This document shows, in pieces, positions 12,239 through 21,231 of a stretch of DNA of 64,000 nucleotides. The stretch lies in the NCBI RefSeq assembly GCF_014117215.1, contig NZ_JACGXS010000001.1:930001-994000 (forward strand). The letters are read 5' to 3'. The first letter of the stretch is position 1. Each line of letters starts with the position of its first letter. Source of the stretch: Stenotrophomonas tumulicola. Lineage in GTDB: Bacteria; Pseudomonadota; Gammaproteobacteria; Xanthomonadales; Xanthomonadaceae. Under the pieces are notes generated by a model. It was not told the origin of the DNA and made no database searches. It was given only the letters and a program-made list of their open reading frames with translations. The position numbers and the translations under genes are program-made.

Positions 12239-13291
12239 ATGGCGCGCGCAGGACTCTATAAGAGTGACGTCCAGAAGGCGCGCGACGCGCTGCTGGCCCA
12301 AGGCAAGAAGCCGTCAGTCGACGCGGTGCGAGTGGCCTTGGGCAACACGGGCTCCAAGACCACGATCCACCGCTACTTGCGTGAACTGGAAGGAGAGGAA
12401 GGCGGCGGTCCGGCGAGGACGGTAGCCGTTAGTGATGCTTTGCAGGACTTGGTTGCGCGCTTGGCCTCGCGGCTCCAGGAGGAAGCAGAGGCCATCCTCA
12501 CCCAGGAGCGTGAGCGCCATCAGGCTGAGCTCCACAGTCGGCAACAGGCGCTTTCCGGTGCCCAAGAGGAGGCTGCCGCCTTGAGCAGTCGGCTGCAGCG
12601 CACCGAAGCAAGCCTGCACCAAGAGCAAGCTGCTCACGCCCTCCTTCAACAGAATCTAGGTGACAGGATCGCGGAAATCGCCCAGTTGAACGAGCGCATC
12701 GCTGGCATGACGGTGCGGCTGGCTGATCATGAGGCGCATACGCGTTCTCTGGAGGACAAGCATGCCCATGCCCGGGAAGCGCTTGAGCACTACCGCACTT
12801 CAACCAAAGAGCAGCGTGAGCAAGAGCTTCGCCGTCACGAGCATCAGGTCCAAGAGCTGCAAGTAGCCTTACGTCAGGCCAATGAAGCCTTGGGCGCGAA
12901 GAATCAGGAGCTGTTGGTGCTGAACCGCGACAATGGTCAATGGCTGGAGCGCCACGGGCGGATTGAGCGTGAGCTTGCCCAGCTACGACAGGCCCACGAA
13001 GGCCAACACAGCGAGGTCGTGGCGTTGCGCCAGACCGCGACGGACTATTTGGCACTGCAGGAGCGCTGGAAGACTGACGCCAAGACCTTGGATACCATGC
13101 GCAACGAGCTAGCTCAAGTTCAAGACACCCTTGCGCGGGAGCGTGAGCGCCGCGAGAGCGCTGAAGCCGATGCGTTGCGTGCCAATGCACGTCTTGAAGC
13201 GCTAGAGCCTCTACTGAATCAACTGACGCCAGCACAAAATGCGGTGAAGAAAACTCGGCGCGGCCATGCGCAAGATGGGGGAGCCGACTGA
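12239..13291 (+). CDS. KfrA-like DNA-binding coiled-coil protein
   Basis: A 350-residue protein with an N-terminal DNA-binding domain of the KfrA_N type (SDVQKARDALLAQGKKPSVDAVRVALGN, then TTIHRYLREL) followed by some 270 residues of nearly unbroken coiled coil rich in Glu, Gln, Arg and Ala. KfrA proteins are autorepressors linked to plasmid maintenance and are also common on integrative elements. A second member lies at 36095 next to a truncated integrase. Palindromes just upstream are likely its operators. Confidence 0.82.
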   Translation: MARAGLYKSDVQKARDALLAQGKKPSVDAVRVALGNTGSKTTIHRYLRELEGEEGGGPARTVAVSDALQDLVARLASRLQEEAEAILTQERERHQAELHSRQQALSGAQEEAAALSSRLQRTEASLHQEQAAHALLQQNLGDRIAEIAQLNERIAGMTVRLADHEAHTRSLEDKHAHAREALEHYRTSTKEQREQELRRHEHQVQELQVALRQANEALGAKNQELLVLNRDNGQWLERHGRIERELAQLRQAHEGQHSEVVALRQTATDYLALQERWKTDAKTLDTMRNELAQVQDTLARERERRESAEADALRANARLEALEPLLNQLTPAQNAVKKTRRGHAQDGGAD

Positions 13292-13311
13292 CGAGGCTGC
13301 TCGTTTGTCTG

Positions 13312-14070
13312 CTAGCGGCTGGGGTGGCGCTCACCTGTCCAGTACGCCCATTCCATAGGGACGACCCAATCTACAAACAGTTTGGCTACTGAGGACTCCG
13401 GTGCCAAATGATAGGGCTTGAACATGCCTTGCTCGGGCGAACTGGTCATCAGGTAGCGCAGGCGCTTCTGGACCTCCTGAAAGATGGCTTCCCGCACATG
13501 GGCGCTGTCGTGCACGCCAAGACGCATCGCCACCGAGGCACCTTGGCGTACCGCCGCCCAGCAGCAGTAACGCCACCGCGCGATCGGCAAGCCCCGCGGT
13601 CCGGATTGAAAGACGAACCCCACATCACGTGCCCAGCCTGGGTCGAAGTGATGTTTGAGCAATTGCTGCTCCAGAAACTGCTCGGTCTCCCAGAGTGCAA
13701 GTTCATCCCACAGCTCCAGTTTCGCGTCCGCCAAGTCTACATCGTGTGCCATATCGCCGAGTTGGTCTTCCAGCACCGGGAGCAGGTGCCTGCGCTCGTG
13801 GGTAGACCAGGCGAAAGCCCATTGCAGATCTTCGATGGGCGTGACCTCGGCATCGGGGCGGATCTGCCATCGATCCGCTGGCCAGGGAACTTGGATCAAG
13901 GCCAAGTCTCGCAGCGTGTCCAGCACCAGCAAGGTGGAGCGGCGTGTGGGCGCCACCGGTATGCGTCGTAGCTGCGCGGCTAACAGTGCGGCTAGGAAAA
14001 GGGTGCCACGAAGGCCCAACTCCTCGATGCTGGCGACCCCAGATGGCGTCATTGACGAGGTTCCGGGCAT
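13312..14070 (-). CDS. Unknown protein behind a 16-G homopolymer tract
   Basis: About 252 residues from MPGTSSM; I do not recognise the family. It is Trp- and Leu-rich, with no signal peptide or membrane segment seen, and probably cytoplasmic. The open frame extends to an ATG at 14184, but that would put a 16-base G run (14106-14121) and a palindrome (14151-14165) inside the gene, so a start at 14070 or 14052 is preferred. It converges on the kfrA-like gene with a 20-base gap and is divergent from the XRE regulator. Confidence 0.55.
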   Translation of the reverse strand: MPGTSSMTPSGVASIEELGLRGTLFLAALLAAQLRRIPVAPTRRSTLLVLDTLRDLALIQVPWPADRWQIRPDAEVTPIEDLQWAFAWSTHERRHLLPVLEDQLGDMAHDVDLADAKLELWDELALWETEQFLEQQLLKHHFDPGWARDVGFVFQSGPRGLPIARWRYCCWAAVRQGASVAMRLGVHDSAHVREAIFQEVQKRLRYLMTSSPEQGMFKPYHLAPESSVAKLFVDWVVPMEWAYWTGERHPSR

Positions 14071-14105
14071 GCGGTTTCCGGGGATGAGGGAGCGGCGTGG
14101 CTCCT

Positions 14106-14121
14106 GGGGGGGGGGGGGGGG
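14106..14121. repeat. Homopolymer run of 16 G
   Basis: Sixteen consecutive G on the + strand between the palindrome at 14151 and the likely start of the unknown gene at 14070 (minus strand). Runs this long are slippage-prone and can vary transcription or the reading frame; a sequencing or assembly length error is equally possible. Confidence 0.85.
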
Positions 14122-14150
14122 CGCTACCGGTGTCGCCGGTTGCCTCAAAG

Positions 14151-14165
14151 CTAAGAATATCTTAG
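14151..14165. promoter_or_regulatory. Palindromic operator candidate between divergent genes
   Basis: Arms CTAAGA and TCTTAG around ATA lie 30 bases upstream of the XRE regulator start, in the shared intergenic region. A typical place for autoregulation by the XRE protein; binding is inferred. Confidence 0.45.
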
Positions 14166-14195
14166 TATGCAAGGCAGGGTACATCCGCCATCCTT

Positions 14196-14546
14196 ATGGG
14201 GTCTCCATGGGGTGCGCGCGTGACTTTGTCCGTCGACTCAACACCGACCTTCGCTCGACGCCTCAAACAAGCCCGCCTGCACACGGGTTTGTCGCAGAAG
14301 GAGTTGGGCATCCGGGCCGGTCTGGATCCTCACGTGGCCAGCCCCCGAATCAACCAGTACGAGCGTGGCAAGCACGAGCCCATGCTGGAGATTGCTGAGC
14401 GGTTGGCCCAAGCGTTGGGGATCCCCGCCGCCTTCCTTTACACCGACGATGATCTGCTGGCCAAGTTGCTCCTGCGCTGGGGCTCGCTAAGCAAGCAGCA
14501 GAAGCGCGAGTTGGTGAAGCTGATCGAGGCCACGCCCGAGAAGTAA
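14196..14546 (+). CDS. XRE-family HTH regulator
   Basis: A 116-residue cytoplasmic regulator with a Cro/CI-type helix-turn-helix (FARRLKQARLHTGLSQKELG, then NQYERGKHEPMLEIAERLAQAL). The start could also be the GTG at 14220, which drops eight residues. Divergent from the unknown gene at 13312 and followed by two small hairpins. Likely regulates itself and its neighbour, as in mobile-element control modules. Confidence 0.82.
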   Translation: MGSPWGARVTLSVDSTPTFARRLKQARLHTGLSQKELGIRAGLDPHVASPRINQYERGKHEPMLEIAERLAQALGIPAAFLYTDDDLLAKLLLRWGSLSKQQKRELVKLIEATPEK

Positions 14547-14561
14547 ACCGAACAAGCGCTC

Positions 14562-14602
14562 GCCCTATGGGCAACTCTTCGCCTCAACCCGCCCTTTGGG
14601 CG
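14562..14602 (+). terminator. Two short tandem hairpins after the XRE gene
   Basis: GCCC-TAT-GGGC (14562-14572) and CGCCC-TTT-GGGCG (14590-14602) follow the XRE stop; the second is trailed by CTTCT. Weak terminator candidates that would insulate copL. Confidence 0.4.
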
Positions 14603-14720
14603 CTTCTGGAGGGAGCTGCAGTGTCCGCGGCTAGTGCGACTGACAAGTCGCGACATCTCAGGCTTACTTGAGATTTTGTTCACGACCGATACACACGCGC
14701 CTTGTCTAAAGTGATATACC

Positions 14721-15140
14721 ATGTCGCCCGTGTCAGCCTCCTCACTTCTACTGCGACTGTTCCTGATCGCCATGCTCGTGCTTAACGGCGCGTGGTCGGC
14801 GTTTGCGTCCGTCAGTATGAACCCGGTCATGGAAGAGCAGGCCAGCGAAGTGGCTGCCGCGGTGCAAGTCGACGAAGACTGCTTCGCCGATCACAGTGCT
14901 GAGCATCATCCCGATGCCACATCGATTGAAAAGGCTGGCACTGGGCATGGCGACCATGCCGGTCCCGACTGTTGCAAGTCTTCTGCGTGCCGGTGCGCCT
15001 GCGTACACGCTTGCGCGAGCGCACTTCCTGCGCGCCTGCATGTTTCGGTGCAACTGGCCTTGGGCCTGGATGTCATGCCGCTGCCCCTAGGGCATGCGGC
15101 ACCTGCCTTGCCTCATCTGATCCGACCACCGATCGGCTAA
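14721..15140 (+). CDS. copL: CopL, exported metal-binding regulatory leader protein
   Basis: A 139-residue protein: signal peptide (LRLFLIAMLVLNGAWSAFA), then a His/Cys-rich middle (DHSAEHHPD, then CCKSSACRCACVHACA). It ends in HLIRPPIG. In xanthomonads copL precedes copAB and is needed for copper-inducible expression of copAB; that is established for the family. Here a hairpin separates it from copA. The Arg-Pro-Pro end is shared with two other leaders in this window. Function as a translation-coupled sensor is inference. Confidence 0.85.
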   Translation: MSPVSASSLLLRLFLIAMLVLNGAWSAFASVSMNPVMEEQASEVAAAVQVDEDCFADHSAEHHPDATSIEKAGTGHGDHAGPDCCKSSACRCACVHACASALPARLHVSVQLALGLDVMPLPLGHAAPALPHLIRPPIG

Positions 15141-15212
15141 GCGTCCCTAGGCGCCGCAATGGCGCCGTTGGTGTGGCTTGCATGCCTGTTTAGGCCAGCC
15201 GCCCGCTCTGTA

Positions 15213-15229
15213 CCACCGCCCGCCGGTGG
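15213..15229 (+). promoter_or_regulatory. Hairpin between copL and copA
   Basis: Perfect arms CCACCG and CGGTGG around CCCGC, 24 bases before the copA ATG. Together with the 113-base copL-copA gap this could be an attenuation or translation-control element governed by copL translation. Confidence 0.5.
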
Positions 15230-15253
15230 CAACACGACGCTTGGAGCATTTTC

Positions 15254-17122
15254 ATGTCGCATGATGATTTTCGTGGTCCACGCGGTGGACCGCTGCTGCC
15301 TTCGCGGCGGCGATTTGTCCAAGGCTTGGCCTTGGGAGGCGCAGTCGCAGGATTAGGTTTCTGGCCCAAAGCCAGTTGGGCGCTCAAGGGGCCGGGACAA
15401 CCCAACGTACTATCGGGCACTGAGTTTGACCTGACCATTGGCGAGACGCCGATGAACTTCACCGGCAAGACCCGCACCGCGATCACGGTCAACGGGTCCG
15501 TTCCGGCGCCGTTGCTGCGGTGGCGGGAAGGCACCACGGTCAACTTGCGCGTCTCTAATGCATTGCCCGCTAACTCCATCCATGGCGCGGACACCTCCAT
15601 CCATTGGCACGGCATCATTTTGCCGGCCAACATGGACGGCGTGCCGGGTCTGAGCTTTGACGGTATCGGACGTGGTGAGACCTACCACTACCGGTTCACC
15701 CTGCATCAGGGCGGAACCTACTGGTACCACAGCCACTCAGGGTTCCAGGAACAAGCCGGGCTCTATGGCCCGATCGTCATCGACCCATTGGAGCCGGAGC
15801 CCTTCAGTTTCGATCGCGACTACGTCGTGATGCTGAGCGATTGGACAGACCTGGACCCGACGGCCCTGTTCGATCGTTTGAAGAAGATGCCGGGCCATGA
15901 CAATTACTACAAGCGCACGGTCGGCGATTTTGCGCGCGATGTGAAGCGCAACGGCCTGTCGGCCACGTTGGAAGATCGCAAGATGTGGGGCGTGATGCGG
16001 ATGACGCCCACGGACCTGTCCGACGTCAACGCCAACACCTACACCTACCTGATGAACGGCACGACCTCACTGGGCAACTGGACCGGTTTGTTCCGCAGTG
16101 GCGAGAAGGTGCGCCTGCGTTTCATCAATGGCTCTGCCATGACGTACTTCGATGTGCGTATTCCGGGGCTGAAGATGACCGTGGTGGCGGCAGATGGCTT
16201 GTATGTCCATCCGGTTTCCGTCGACGAGTTCCGCATCGCGGTAGCAGAAACCTTCGATGTGATCGTGGAGCCCTCCGGGCAGGACGCATTCACCATCTTT
16301 GCCCAAGACTCCGGTCGCACCGGCTACATCAGCGGCACGCTCGCTGTGCGCGAAGGATTACGCGCGCCCGTTCCGTCTGTGGATCCCCGGCCGCTGCTGA
16401 CGATGGCAGACATGGGCATGGATCATGGGTCGATGGATATGTCTGGCGGCAGCAAGGGCATGGAAGGCGGCTGTGGTGCGGCCATGGGCATGCCTGGCAT
16501 GACCCCACCTGTCAGCGGTAACGCGACCTCGGCCCATGCAGGCCATGCGATGCCCGCCGCCGGCGATGGTGCCATGGCAGGCATGCAGCACGGGGGCATG
16601 CAATCACACCCTGCTAGCGAGACCAACAATCCCCTGTTGGACAACCAAGCCATGAGCGTGAGTTCGCGCTTGGATGATCCGGGCAATGGCCTGCGCGATA
16701 ACGGCCGTCATGTGCTGACGTATTCCATGCTCAAGAGCACCTTTGAAGACCCTGACGGACGCGACCCCGGTCGCGAGATCGAGCTGCATCTGACCGGACA
16801 CATGGAGAAATTCTCCTGGGGCTTCAACGGTCAGAAGTTTTCCGATGTCGAGCCGCTGCGGCTGAACTACGGCGAGCGTATGCGCATCGTATTGGTTAAC
16901 GACACGATGATGACCCATCCCATCCATTTGCACGGCATGTGGAGTGACGTGGAGGACGACAACGGCAACTTCATGGTGCGCAAGCACACGGTGGATATGC
17001 CGCCAGGTAGCCGACGCACGTATCGCGTGCGTGCCGATGCGTTGGGCAGCTGGGCGTTCCATTGCCACCTGCTTTATCACATGGAAGCCGGAATGATGCG
17101 CACGGTGAGGGTCGACGAATGA
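15254..17122 (+). CDS. copA: CopA, periplasmic multicopper oxidase (copper resistance)
   Basis: Exported by the Tat route ([13 protein letters not shown] at residues 17-29) and oxidises Cu(I) to less toxic Cu(II). The 622 residues contain all four copper-ligand motifs: [23 protein letters not shown] and [14 protein letters not shown] Met/His/Gly-rich insert ([16 protein letters not shown] through [10 protein letters not shown]) lies before the last cupredoxin domain, typical of PcoA/CopA. GGAG precedes the start. The stop overlaps copB by ATGA. Confidence 0.97.
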   Translation: MSHDDFRGPRGGPLLPSRRRFVQGLALGGAVAGLGFWPKASWALKGPGQPNVLSGTEFDLTIGETPMNFTGKTRTAITVNGSVPAPLLRWREGTTVNLRVSNALPANSIHGADTSIHWHGIILPANMDGVPGLSFDGIGRGETYHYRFTLHQGGTYWYHSHSGFQEQAGLYGPIVIDPLEPEPFSFDRDYVVMLSDWTDLDPTALFDRLKKMPGHDNYYKRTVGDFARDVKRNGLSATLEDRKMWGVMRMTPTDLSDVNANTYTYLMNGTTSLGNWTGLFRSGEKVRLRFINGSAMTYFDVRIPGLKMTVVAADGLYVHPVSVDEFRIAVAETFDVIVEPSGQDAFTIFAQDSGRTGYISGTLAVREGLRAPVPSVDPRPLLTMADMGMDHGSMDMSGGSKGMEGGCGAAMGMPGMTPPVSGNATSAHAGHAMPAAGDGAMAGMQHGGMQSHPASETNNPLLDNQAMSVSSRLDDPGNGLRDNGRHVLTYSMLKSTFEDPDGRDPGREIELHLTGHMEKFSWGFNGQKFSDVEPLRLNYGERMRIVLVNDTMMTHPIHLHGMWSDVEDDNGNFMVRKHTVDMPPGSRRTYRVRADALGSWAFHCHLLYHMEAGMMRTVRVDE

Positions 17123-18387
17123 ACATCAATAGACGCGATACCACCCTGACTGCGCTGACGGCTATCTCGCTGGCCCTGGCCAATGCGGCCAGCGCCCAAT
17201 CTATGCAGCACGGCTCCATGCAGATGGAGCAGGGCGCGCAGACCCAGACTCAGGATCACTCTGCACATCAGGCGCCGACATCAAAACCTGCGCCAGCCCA
17301 AAAGCCTGCAACACCGGCCAAGACGAGCGAAGCGACGATCGATCATGCGGCGATGGGCCACGCCGAGCCGCAGGCTAACGCAGCCGAGCCTGCCATGCAG
17401 GGCATGGACCATTCGCAGATGGGGCACGGCTCGCCCGCGAGCACACCTGCGGCGCCCACAGCGCAGGCGCAGTCGATGCAGGGCATGGATCACAGTCAGA
17501 TGGCACAGCCCGCTGCAGCCGACACCTCCGGCACGGCCACGCCTGCGATGCAGGGGATGGACCATTCGCAGATGGGCCATGATTCGCCCGCGCCCGCTAC
17601 ACCAGAAGCGGGAATGCAATCGATGGAGGGCATGGACCACAGTCAGATGGGACACGGGCCTGCAGCGCCAACGCAGCCGCGCACCCCGATTCCCGCGGTG
17701 ACGGACGCGGATCGCAAGGCGGCCATCGCGCCGGAACACGCGCATCCGGTGCATGACAACTCGATCAAGAGCTACGTGCTGCTCAATCGCCTGGAAACCT
17801 GGGATGCCGATCCGGGCACCGGGCTGGGCTGGGAGGGCCAGGGCTGGATCGGTACGGACCTCAATCGCGTCTGGCTCCGCAGTGAAGGCGAACGCACGGA
17901 TGGTCAGACCGAGTCGGCTGATCTGGAAGTGCTTTACGGCCGCAGTATCTCCACGTGGTGGGATGTGGTGGCCGGTGTGCGTCATGACTTCAAGCCTGGG
18001 GCATCGCAGAACTTCGCCGCTATCGGTGTACAGGGCTTGGCGCCGATGAAGTTCGAAGTGTCCGCCACAGCCTATCTCGGCGAAGGGGGCCAGACTGCCG
18101 CCAATGTCGAGGCCGAGTACGAATTGCTGCTAACCAACCGGCTGATCTTGCAGCCGCTGGTGGAAGTCACCGCCTATGGCAAGAACGATCCATTGCGCGG
18201 GATAGGTTCGGGTCTGAGTGCCGCTGAGGCGGGGCTACGACTTCGCTATGAGTTCACCCGAAAGTTCGCTCCCTACATCGGCGTGGTGTACGAGCGCGCG
18301 TTTGGCAGTACCGCAGACATGCGACGCGAGCATGGCGAGTCCTTTGAAGACACGCGCTTGGTCATCGGCCTTCGTACCTGGTTCTAA
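17119..18387 (+). CDS. copB: CopB, outer-membrane copper resistance protein
   Basis: Outer-membrane beta-barrel copper protein of the PcoB/CopB family, 422 residues. A signal peptide ends at ANAASAQ. An N-terminal Met/His-rich region with four GMDHSQM repeats likely binds copper in the periplasm. The C-terminal barrel begins near [15 protein letters not shown] and ends in an aromatic residue (VIGLRTWF), as barrel proteins do. The start overlaps the copA stop; a longer frame from 17062 is rejected. Confidence 0.94.
   Translation: MNINRRDTTLTALTAISLALANAASAQSMQHGSMQMEQGAQTQTQDHSAHQAPTSKPAPAQKPATPAKTSEATIDHAAMGHAEPQANAAEPAMQGMDHSQMGHGSPASTPAAPTAQAQSMQGMDHSQMAQPAAADTSGTATPAMQGMDHSQMGHDSPAPATPEAGMQSMEGMDHSQMGHGPAAPTQPRTPIPAVTDADRKAAIAPEHAHPVHDNSIKSYVLLNRLETWDADPGTGLGWEGQGWIGTDLNRVWLRSEGERTDGQTESADLEVLYGRSISTWWDVVAGVRHDFKPGASQNFAAIGVQGLAPMKFEVSATAYLGEGGQTAANVEAEYELLLTNRLILQPLVEVTAYGKNDPLRGIGSGLSAAEAGLRLRYEFTRKFAPYIGVVYERAFGSTADMRREHGESFEDTRLVIGLRTWF
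17395..17655 (+). repeat. Four Met/His copper-binding repeats inside copB
   Basis: The motif GMDHSQM, usually preceded by MQ and followed by GH, occurs four times with Pro/Ala-rich spacers of unequal length. Repeat number of this kind varies between strains of the family. Confidence 0.85.
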
Positions 18388-18399
18388 GGGGAACTGACA

Positions 18400-19170
18400 A
18401 TGAAATCCAACAAAAAGATGTGGGTATGGCTCGGTGCCGGCGTGGCATTGGTTGCGGTGGTCGCAACCGCCACGGTCTCTCTGGGCGTGTACAACGTGGC
18501 CGCCGACGATCCGCATAGTCGCCCGGTGTATGCGCTACTTGAAACGGCGCGCGAGCGTTCCATTGAGGTGCGCGCCGCCAAGCTTCAGCTACCCACGAAC
18601 CTTGATGATCCTGAGCGTATCCGCCAGGGTGCGGGCAACTACAACGCCATGTGCGTGACCTGCCATCTTTCACCAGACGCGGCGGCCACCGAGATGAGCA
18701 AGGGCCTGTACCCCGCGCCACCGAACCTAAGCAAACAGCCGGTCGCTCCAGCTGAGGCGTTCTGGGTGATCAAGCACGGCATCAAGGCCAGCGGCATGCC
18801 CGCTTGGGGCGGCAGCATGGACGATGAGTTCATATGGAACATGTCGGCCTTCCTGCAGAAGTTGCCCACGCTGGACGCGACTGCGTACAAGGAACTTGTC
18901 GACAGCAGCGAGGGCCATTCGCATGGCGGCGGCGAGACGCAAGGCCACCATGACGACGAAAAGGCCGAGGATCACCCTGCCTTATTCGAGCCGGGCAACA
19001 ACTCCATGCCGCATGCGCACCCGCCGGGCGTGGACGACGATCACCACGGCCCGACACCCAGCGACACGGAAGTCGGGTTGGTGAGCCACGGCCATCCCGA
19101 CGGCAAGGTGGAGTCGCACCCTGCACCACACACGCCCGTGGCCGATGACGGCCATGCGCACACCCATTGA
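18400..19170 (+). CDS. Membrane-anchored cytochrome c with His-rich tail
   Basis: A 256-residue protein: an N-terminal membrane anchor (VWLGAGVALVAVVATATVSL), then one cytochrome c domain with haem motif CVTCH and a distal methionine likely in KASGMPAWGG. A His/Asp-rich tail follows (GHSHGGGETQGHHDDE and more) that probably binds metal. Located 12 bases after copB with a strong AAGGGG ribosome site. It could accept electrons during copper oxidation by CopA; that partnership is inferred from context. Confidence 0.85.
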   Translation: MKSNKKMWVWLGAGVALVAVVATATVSLGVYNVAADDPHSRPVYALLETARERSIEVRAAKLQLPTNLDDPERIRQGAGNYNAMCVTCHLSPDAAATEMSKGLYPAPPNLSKQPVAPAEAFWVIKHGIKASGMPAWGGSMDDEFIWNMSAFLQKLPTLDATAYKELVDSSEGHSHGGGETQGHHDDEKAEDHPALFEPGNNSMPHAHPPGVDDDHHGPTPSDTEVGLVSHGHPDGKVESHPAPHTPVADDGHAHTH

Positions 19171-19189
19171 TCTCCTTGGAGCCCACGCA

Positions 19190-19699
19190 ATGAACGCAAC
19201 AGCAATCTCGTTCACCCTCGCACTGGCACTGGCCGTCGTGTCCCCCGCAATGGCGCAGGCGACACAGCCGCACGCACATCACCCCGCTGCCGCGGCATCT
19301 GCGGACGTCGACGTCCCAGTCACTGCAGAGGCCGCGGTCGCCGTAGCGGAGCGTTTCAACAGGGCCCTGTCTAGCGGCGATCTGGCCACGGTCGAAGCCC
19401 TGCTCGCTGCCGACGTTCTCATCCTCGAGTCCGGGGGCGCCGAACGCAGCCGCGAGGAATACATGGGCCATCACGCAGTCAGCGATGCGGCGTTCCTCAA
19501 GGGCGCCCATCGCCAGCTGCTCCGTCAGCGCGCACGAGCCGCCGGCGAGTTCGCGTGGGTCGGAACCGAAAGCGAGTTGCATGCCCAGAAGGACGGCCAG
19601 CCACTGACCGTCCAGAGCGCCGAGACGATGGTGCTGAAGGAGACCGCGGACGGCTGGCGGATCGTCCACATCCACTGGTCCTCGCGGACCAAGCGCTGA
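19190..19699 (+). CDS. Exported NTF2/SnoaL-like protein
   Basis: A 169-residue periplasmic protein with a signal peptide (ALALAVVSPAMAQA), a short His-rich patch (PHAHHP) and a single NTF2-like (DUF4440) domain: AVAERFNRALSSGDLATVEALLAADV, then SREEYMGHH, ending WRIVHIHWSS. The start is the ATG at 19190 after GGAG; an upstream ATG at 19145 lies in the cytochrome gene. Such genes recur in copper cassettes, but the substrate is unknown. Confidence 0.8.
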   Translation: MNATAISFTLALALAVVSPAMAQATQPHAHHPAAAASADVDVPVTAEAAVAVAERFNRALSSGDLATVEALLAADVLILESGGAERSREEYMGHHAVSDAAFLKGAHRQLLRQRARAAGEFAWVGTESELHAQKDGQPLTVQSAETMVLKETADGWRIVHIHWSSRTKR

Positions 19700-19713
19700 G
19701 TCGAGAGATTGAA

Positions 19714-20238
19714 ATGACTACGCTCACATTGCACCGTCTGACTTTTGTGGTCCTTGCCGTGGCTGGTCTGGGTGCTTGCACCCAGGATGCTTCATCCGCG
19801 CAACCCACAACCTCGCCCTCCGCACAGGTTGTCGTCCCATCAGCCGACGCGACTCCAGCAGCCCTGCCACGCATGACCGTCCACAAGACCCCGACCTGCG
19901 GGTGCTGCGGTGTCTGGATCGACCACGTGCAGAAGGCGGGATTCACCGTGGATGTGCACGACATGGATGACCTGGGTCTGGTCAAGGAGCGGTTGGGTGT
20001 CCCCTATGCAAAGGGCTCCTGCCACACGGCCGAGATCGGCGGATACGTCATCGAAGGCCACGTTCCGGCCGCGGACATCAAGCGTCTCCTCGAAGAAAAG
20101 CCGAACGCACGCGGCCTGGTCCTCCCAGGGATGCCGCTTGGTTCTCCGGGCATGGAGGTCCCGGAGGGACGCCAGCAGCCGTTCACGGTCGAGCTGATCC
20201 ATCGCGACGGAACCACTGAACCGTTCGCACAGCACTGA
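19714..20238 (+). CDS. DUF411 metal-binding lipoprotein (CopG-like)
   Basis: A 174-residue periplasmic protein. The lipobox LGAC suggests lipid anchoring. The DUF411 domain has the CGCC site (KTPTCGCCGVWIDHV) and conserved GSCHTAEIGGYVIEGHVP. The family is found in copper and silver resistance clusters and is thought to bind Cu(I). The start is the ATG at 19714, 14 bases after the preceding stop; the long upstream frame from 19555 is antisense-like shadow. Confidence 0.88.
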   Translation: MTTLTLHRLTFVVLAVAGLGACTQDASSAQPTTSPSAQVVVPSADATPAALPRMTVHKTPTCGCCGVWIDHVQKAGFTVDVHDMDDLGLVKERLGVPYAKGSCHTAEIGGYVIEGHVPAADIKRLLEEKPNARGLVLPGMPLGSPGMEVPEGRQQPFTVELIHRDGTTEPFAQH

Positions 20239-20308
20239 TCCGTCGCAGCAACAGGGGACGGTGTTGCGGGCGCGCCGATTCTCGCCCGCGAGGAAGAAGG
20301 AGAACTAC

Positions 20309-20659
20309 ATGACTCACCATTCCGCAGCACACCGGCCCCAGGCCATGAACGAGTGCATCGACAACTGCACGCAATGCCATGCGATCTGCCTGGAGACGAT
20401 CAACTACTGCCTGACCAAAGGAGGTGTTCACGCGGCCCCGGAGCATATCGCCCTGTTGGCGACGTGTGCCGATACCTGCGCAACCAGTGCCGACGCGATG
20501 CTGCGCGGTGCCAGCGTTCACGACGTGGTTTGCGGTTCCTGCGCGGAGATCTGCCGCCAGTGCGCCGATGCATGCGACGCCATGAACGACCCTGAGATGA
20601 CGCGCTGCGCCGAAGTTTGTCGCCGCTGCGCGGAAAGCTGCAGCGCCATGGCAGCGTAA
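20309..20659 (+). CDS. Four-helix-bundle copper storage protein (Csp/DUF326)
   Basis: A 116-residue Cys-rich protein with repeated C-x2/3-C pairs along amphipathic helices (CIDNCTQCHAICLE, CADTCATSAD, CAEICRQCADACD, CAEVCRRCAESC). This is the Csp pattern, in which many thiols inside a helix bundle store Cu(I). No signal peptide is seen, so the cytoplasmic Csp3-like type is likely. AAGGAG precedes the start, and a strong hairpin follows the gene. Confidence 0.88.
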   Translation: MTHHSAAHRPQAMNECIDNCTQCHAICLETINYCLTKGGVHAAPEHIALLATCADTCATSADAMLRGASVHDVVCGSCAEICRQCADACDAMNDPEMTRCAEVCRRCAESCSAMAA

Positions 20660-20664
20660 TGCGT

Positions 20665-20696
20665 CGAGGATCCCGCCTGAGCCGGTGGGATCCTCG
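20665..20696 (+). terminator. Strong hairpin after the Csp-like gene
   Basis: Ten-base perfect arms CGAGGATCCC and GGGATCCTCG enclose a 12-base loop directly after the Csp-like gene. The T-run is poor, but this probably ends the copL transcript before copC. Confidence 0.6.
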
Positions 20697-20837
20697 TCTC
20701 GCGAAAGCGGAAGTATCAAGAAAATCCGACAAATCGTGGTTTCGGTGACAGTCCGACATCTAACGCTTGTCGCATCGAACACAGCGCGGCCCCTCCCGAA
20801 CGGGCTTTGCATCACATTCCAATGAGGATTTATCCAT

Positions 20838-21221
20838 ATGAAGTCGTCCAACGTCATTCGCTCCTTCGCGCTCGTCCTCGCAATCGCGGCCGGGCAGTTT
20901 TCGCTGCAGGTCGCGCACGCCCACGCCGCGCTGCAGCAGTCCACACCGGCGGCAAATGCGGTGGTGGCCTCGCCAGGCCAGATCGATCTCGTGTTCAACG
21001 AGACATTGATTCCGCGGGCGTCGCGTCTCAAGTTGCTCATGAAGCACGGCAGTTCCACCATGCCGATCGAGAATTTCACGACCGAGATCGTCAACAACGG
21101 CAAGACCCTGCGTGCCAAGTTGCCTGGACCGCTGGCTCCGGGCGTCTATACCGTGGAATACCGCGCCGTCGGTGGTGACAACCACCCCATGCCGGGCAGC
21201 TTCAGCTTCACGGTGCGCTGA
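20838..21221 (+). CDS. copC: CopC, periplasmic copper carrier
   Basis: A 127-residue cupredoxin-fold periplasmic protein. The signal peptide ends just before HAHAAL, leaving an N-terminal histidine that serves as Cu(II) ligand in the family. Further CopC landmarks are LVFNETLIP and GGDNHPMPGSFSFTV. It supplies copper to CopD, which follows after 10 bases. GAGG precedes the start. Confidence 0.93.
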   Translation: MKSSNVIRSFALVLAIAAGQFSLQVAHAHAALQQSTPAANAVVASPGQIDLVFNETLIPRASRLKLLMKHGSSTMPIENFTTEIVNNGKTLRAKLPGPLAPGVYTVEYRAVGGDNHPMPGSFSFTVR

Positions 21222-21231
21222 GGAGTCGCGA

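Noticed and set aside
20183..21118. 311-codon minus frame across the Csp-like gene and copC
   Set aside because: Spans opposite strands of two well-supported genes and a terminator; shadow.
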